From assembly GCA_030589835.1 (NCBI GenBank), contig JAUUZS010000174.1:1-8074 (forward strand): a stretch of DNA of 8,074 nt, read 5' to 3'. The notes under the pieces were generated by a model. That model searched no databases. It saw only the letters and a list, made by a program, of their open reading frames with translations, and was not told the DNA's origin. Source of the DNA: Cyclobacteriaceae bacterium (GTDB lineage Bacteria > Bacteroidota > Bacteroidia > Cytophagales > Cyclobacteriaceae). A program made the position numbers and the translations under genes. Positions 6,366-8,074 of the stretch are shown here, in pieces (position 1 is the first letter of the stretch; each line of letters starts with the position of its first letter).

Positions 6366-7223
6366 CTTTTGCTCATTTCCTTGAAAATAGCGCTTCTTAA
6401 AAGCATTTGGATTTTCACCACTGACACGTTTAAATACCCGATTGAAATAGGACAGGCTCTCGAAGCCACAAGCGAAGCAAGTCTCCGTAATATTTTGATC
6501 ATGCAACAACAGCTTTTTCGCCGTATCAACCCGATAATGGTTCACAAATTCTGTAAATGTCAATTTGGTCATCTTTTTGAAATATCTGCAAAAAGCTTCA
6601 TTGGTAAGGTTGCTCAGGGCAGCGATCTCTGATATTTCTATTCTGCGTTTGTAATGGGAATGAACATAACGGTATATTTTTTTTAACCTTTCCTGATCCC
6701 TTAGGGTGAATTGATTTTCTACCGGATTATCGTGAAGCAACTCTTTGTCCTCGGCTTTAGCCAAAATTTGCAGGATCCGCAAAAGCTCAATGAATTGGTT
6801 GAAATGATCATGTGAGGGAAGCTGTTTAATTCGCTCCTCCAATAACCCCTTCGTCTGGGTCCCGAATCCAATGGCATGCTTTGACTCGTTAAAAAGTTTC
6901 AACAAATCATTTAATTCAGGCGTCGTGATCAGCGCTTTCTCTAAAAAATCAGGCTTTATTTGGACAACAATTTTTTCATACTTTGACTTAATCCCATAGT
7001 CAAAATTAAGATGTGGGATGTTTGGACCAATAAAAACAAGGTCGCTATATTCAAAACGGGATATATGATCCCCAACATGCCGGGTTCCATTTGCCCCTTC
7101 GATATAGACCAATTCAAATTCGGGATGAAAATGCCAAAAAAAGAAATCGCTAAGATTGGGATTAACCATCAGCCGGATCGAGCTGTTCTCATCGGGAGTT
7201 ATTTCTTCTAAAACGGTTTTCAT
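6357..7223 (-). CDS. AraC-family transcriptional regulator with N-terminal cupin domain
   Basis: A 288-residue one-component regulator, a normal length for cupin-AraC proteins. The N-terminal cupin half has HFHPEFELVYI (31-41), a Gly/Asp-rich turn, and a second strand with GPNIPH (66-71); this is the ligand-binding and dimerisation part. A helical linker (100-170) leads to the DNA-binding domain (about 180-280). This has the first HTH at EISEIAALSNLTNEAFCRYF (196-215) and the second at ITETCFACGFESLSYFNRVF (245-264), followed by the usual GENPNAFKKRY ending. Both HTH motifs look complete. The ATG at 7223 is the natural start (MKTVLEE). The gene is divergent from the PhyH gene across a 160-bp gap, so that gene and itself are the likeliest targets. 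Its ligand is unknown; cupin-AraC proteins often sense sugars or other small carbon compounds. Its 3' end abuts the MITE-like insertion. Confidence 0.93.
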   Translation of the reverse strand: MKTVLEEITPDENSSIRLMVNPNLSDFFFWHFHPEFELVYIEGANGTRHVGDHISRFEYSDLVFIGPNIPHLNFDYGIKSKYEKIVVQIKPDFLEKALITTPELNDLLKLFNESKHAIGFGTQTKGLLEERIKQLPSHDHFNQFIELLRILQILAKAEDKELLHDNPVENQFTLRDQERLKKIYRYVHSHYKRRIEISEIAALSNLTNEAFCRYFKKMTKLTFTEFVNHYRVDTAKKLLLHDQNITETCFACGFESLSYFNRVFKRVSGENPNAFKKRYFQGNEQKIS

Positions 7224-7383
7224 ACATTAAAATTAATTAAAATATCAATTTTCACCATATATCAGTAGATAATTATCAATATAGTTCAAAAACAGGTCAG
7301 TATAGAGGTAGCCTTGTATGATATCAATCGACTACATTTGATACAATAATTTTTGTATTTTGAATAAATAAAACCACAGAACC
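7224..7383. promoter_or_regulatory. Shared divergent promoter region of the AraC and PhyH genes
   Basis: This 160-bp, very AT-rich gap separates two divergent starts. TATCAAT occurs three times in the same orientation (7243-7249, 7274-7280, 7322-7328), and TCAGTA twice (7262-7267, 7297-7302). AraC-type proteins usually bind direct repeats, so these are candidate sites, but the spacings (31 and 48 bases) are irregular and short AT motifs recur by chance. No promoter match was found for the minus-strand gene. Confidence 0.4.
7333..7340 (+). promoter_or_regulatory. Bacteroidota-type -7 promoter element for the PhyH gene
   Basis: TACATTTG is an exact match to the Bacteroidota TAnnTTTG -7 consensus, 43 bases before the PhyH ATG. 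A TTG at 7314-7316 could serve as the -33 element, but the spacer is 16 bases rather than the usual 19 or so. The weak spacing would suit an activator-dependent promoter. Confidence 0.4.
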
Positions 7384-8074
7384 ATGAAATCAACCAACGT
7401 GAATGAGCCTCTAACCATTGATAATCCAAATAAGTATCATGAGGAAATTCCTGGAAATCCTTCCACAGCTACGACCAGTAAGATCAAACTAAATGACCGC
7501 TCGAATGGGAAACCACTCAGGGTGCTAAGTGAAGAAGATTGGAAATTTTGGATATACAATGGCTATGTTGTCATAAAAAATGCGGTTCCCAAAGAGCAGG
7601 CAGCTCAGACCGCAGATTTTTTATGGGAATTTGAAGGTAAAGACAAAAATGACTCATCGACATGGTATTCCAAGCCAGACCGGGAAATGAAAATGAAGGA
7701 GCTGGCAGGAACGGGCATGGTAGAAGTGTATAATAACCAGCATCTTTGGAACAACCGCCAGACCCAAAAAGTATATGACGCTTTTGTAGATGTTTGGGGA
7801 ACAGACAAACTGTGGTGTACGATTGACAGGGCTAATTTGAACTTTCCAATAAAACCAGGATTTGGATACAAAGGCTTTATTCATTGGGACTATGATCCTG
7901 AGACGAAACCTCAAAATGTACAGGGCGTGTTGGCCCTTGCCGATCAAACAGATGTAGATATGGGCGGCTTTCAGTGCATCCCCGAATTGTTCAGAACATA
8001 TGATACATGGAAATTAGCCCAGCCAAATGACCGCGATCGATTTCAACCTGATATTAGCGGTCTGGAAGACAAAA
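7384..8074 (+). CDS. Phytanoyl-CoA dioxygenase (PhyH)-family Fe(II)/2-oxoglutarate enzyme, 3' partial
   Basis: The frame opens at ATG 7384 (MKSTNVNEPL) and runs without a stop to the right edge, giving 230 residues. A polar leader of about 45 residues precedes the PhyH-like start, LSEEDWKFWIYNGYVVIKNAVP (positions 48-69), the typical 'do not resist, let the residue pair with the N-terminal barrel strand' region of the family. The iron-binding H-x-D motif is readable as FIHWDYDP (His167, Asp169). VQGVLALADQTDVDMGGFQ (179-197) matches the strand and GG turn that precede the distal metal-binding half. The second iron histidine and the 2-oxoglutarate arginine lie beyond the window. After the GG turn the sequence reads CIPELFR instead of the common PGSH, so it is a divergent branch. 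No signal peptide is present, so it should be cytoplasmic. The substrate is unknown: PhyH-family enzymes in bacteria hydroxylate many small molecules, and the name does not imply phytanoyl-CoA. The divergent AraC gene is the likely regulator. The leader before the ATG is A-rich without a Shine-Dalgarno. Confidence 0.85.
   Translation, partial: MKSTNVNEPLTIDNPNKYHEEIPGNPSTATTSKIKLNDRSNGKPLRVLSEEDWKFWIYNGYVVIKNAVPKEQAAQTADFLWEFEGKDKNDSSTWYSKPDREMKMKELAGTGMVEVYNNQHLWNNRQTQKVYDAFVDVWGTDKLWCTIDRANLNFPIKPGFGYKGFIHWDYDPETKPQNVQGVLALADQTDVDMGGFQCIPELFRTYDTWKLAQPNDRDRFQPDISGLEDK

Noticed and set aside
7605..7947. Two overlapping minus-strand frames opposite the PhyH gene
   Set aside because: They lie antisense to the conserved H-x-D region and have no family-like features.
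1..8074. CRISPR arrays, tRNA or rRNA genes, toxin-antitoxin or phage-defence genes
   Set aside because: Looked for by eye on both strands; no repeat-spacer array, cloverleaf-like sequence, rRNA core or defence-family motif was found.

Overview
This 8.07-kb window most resembles a chromosomal stretch of a Bacteroidota bacterium (Cytophagia- or Flavobacteriia-like; inferred from gene content and style, not from a search). The clues are moderately AT-rich DNA, A/T-rich leaders without clear Shine-Dalgarno sequences, a TAnnTTTG-type promoter match, a TPR-PAS histidine kinase of the kind common in that phylum, and a lipoprotein C40 peptidase next to a dipeptide epimerase.

Layout. (1) 2-1045 (+): an Ada-type alkylation-repair protein, cut off on the left by the window edge. 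(2) 1046-1339: a gap of about 290 bp with an AT hairpin and one operator-like dyad. (3) 1340-3733 (+): a membrane sensor histidine kinase with a signal segment, about six TPRs, one TM helix, PAS, HisKA and HATPase. (4) 3788-4804 (+): an L-Ala-D/L-Glu (dipeptide) epimerase of the enolase superfamily. (5) 4864-6021 (+): a YkfC-like NlpC/P60 lipoprotein that should cut peptidoglycan stem peptides. Genes 3-5 are co-directional with gaps of 54 and 59 bp and may form one operon. (6) 6022-6356: a gap between convergent genes. It holds a clean 179-bp MITE-like insertion (6177-6355) with 9-bp perfect terminal inverted repeats and an exact 10-bp target duplication, and a REP-type palindrome lies inside it. 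(7) 6357-7223 (-): a cupin plus AraC-HTH regulator. (8) 7224-7383: a shared divergent promoter region. (9) 7384-8074 (+): a phytanoyl-CoA dioxygenase (PhyH)-family Fe(II)/2-oxoglutarate enzyme, cut off by the right edge.

How the genes may work together. The peptidase and epimerase make a coherent cell-wall peptide salvage pair: the peptidase releases L-Ala-D-Glu from stem peptides and the epimerase converts it to L-Ala-L-Glu. The lipoprotein signal puts the peptidase outside the cytoplasm while the epimerase lacks a signal, so a dipeptide importer must be encoded elsewhere. The upstream kinase has no response regulator in the window; a link between it and muropeptide salvage is only suggested by spacing. 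The AraC regulator is arranged to control the divergent PhyH gene. The most distinctive non-coding finding is the MITE-like element. It landed on the stop codon of the AraC gene, and its target duplication preserved that stop.
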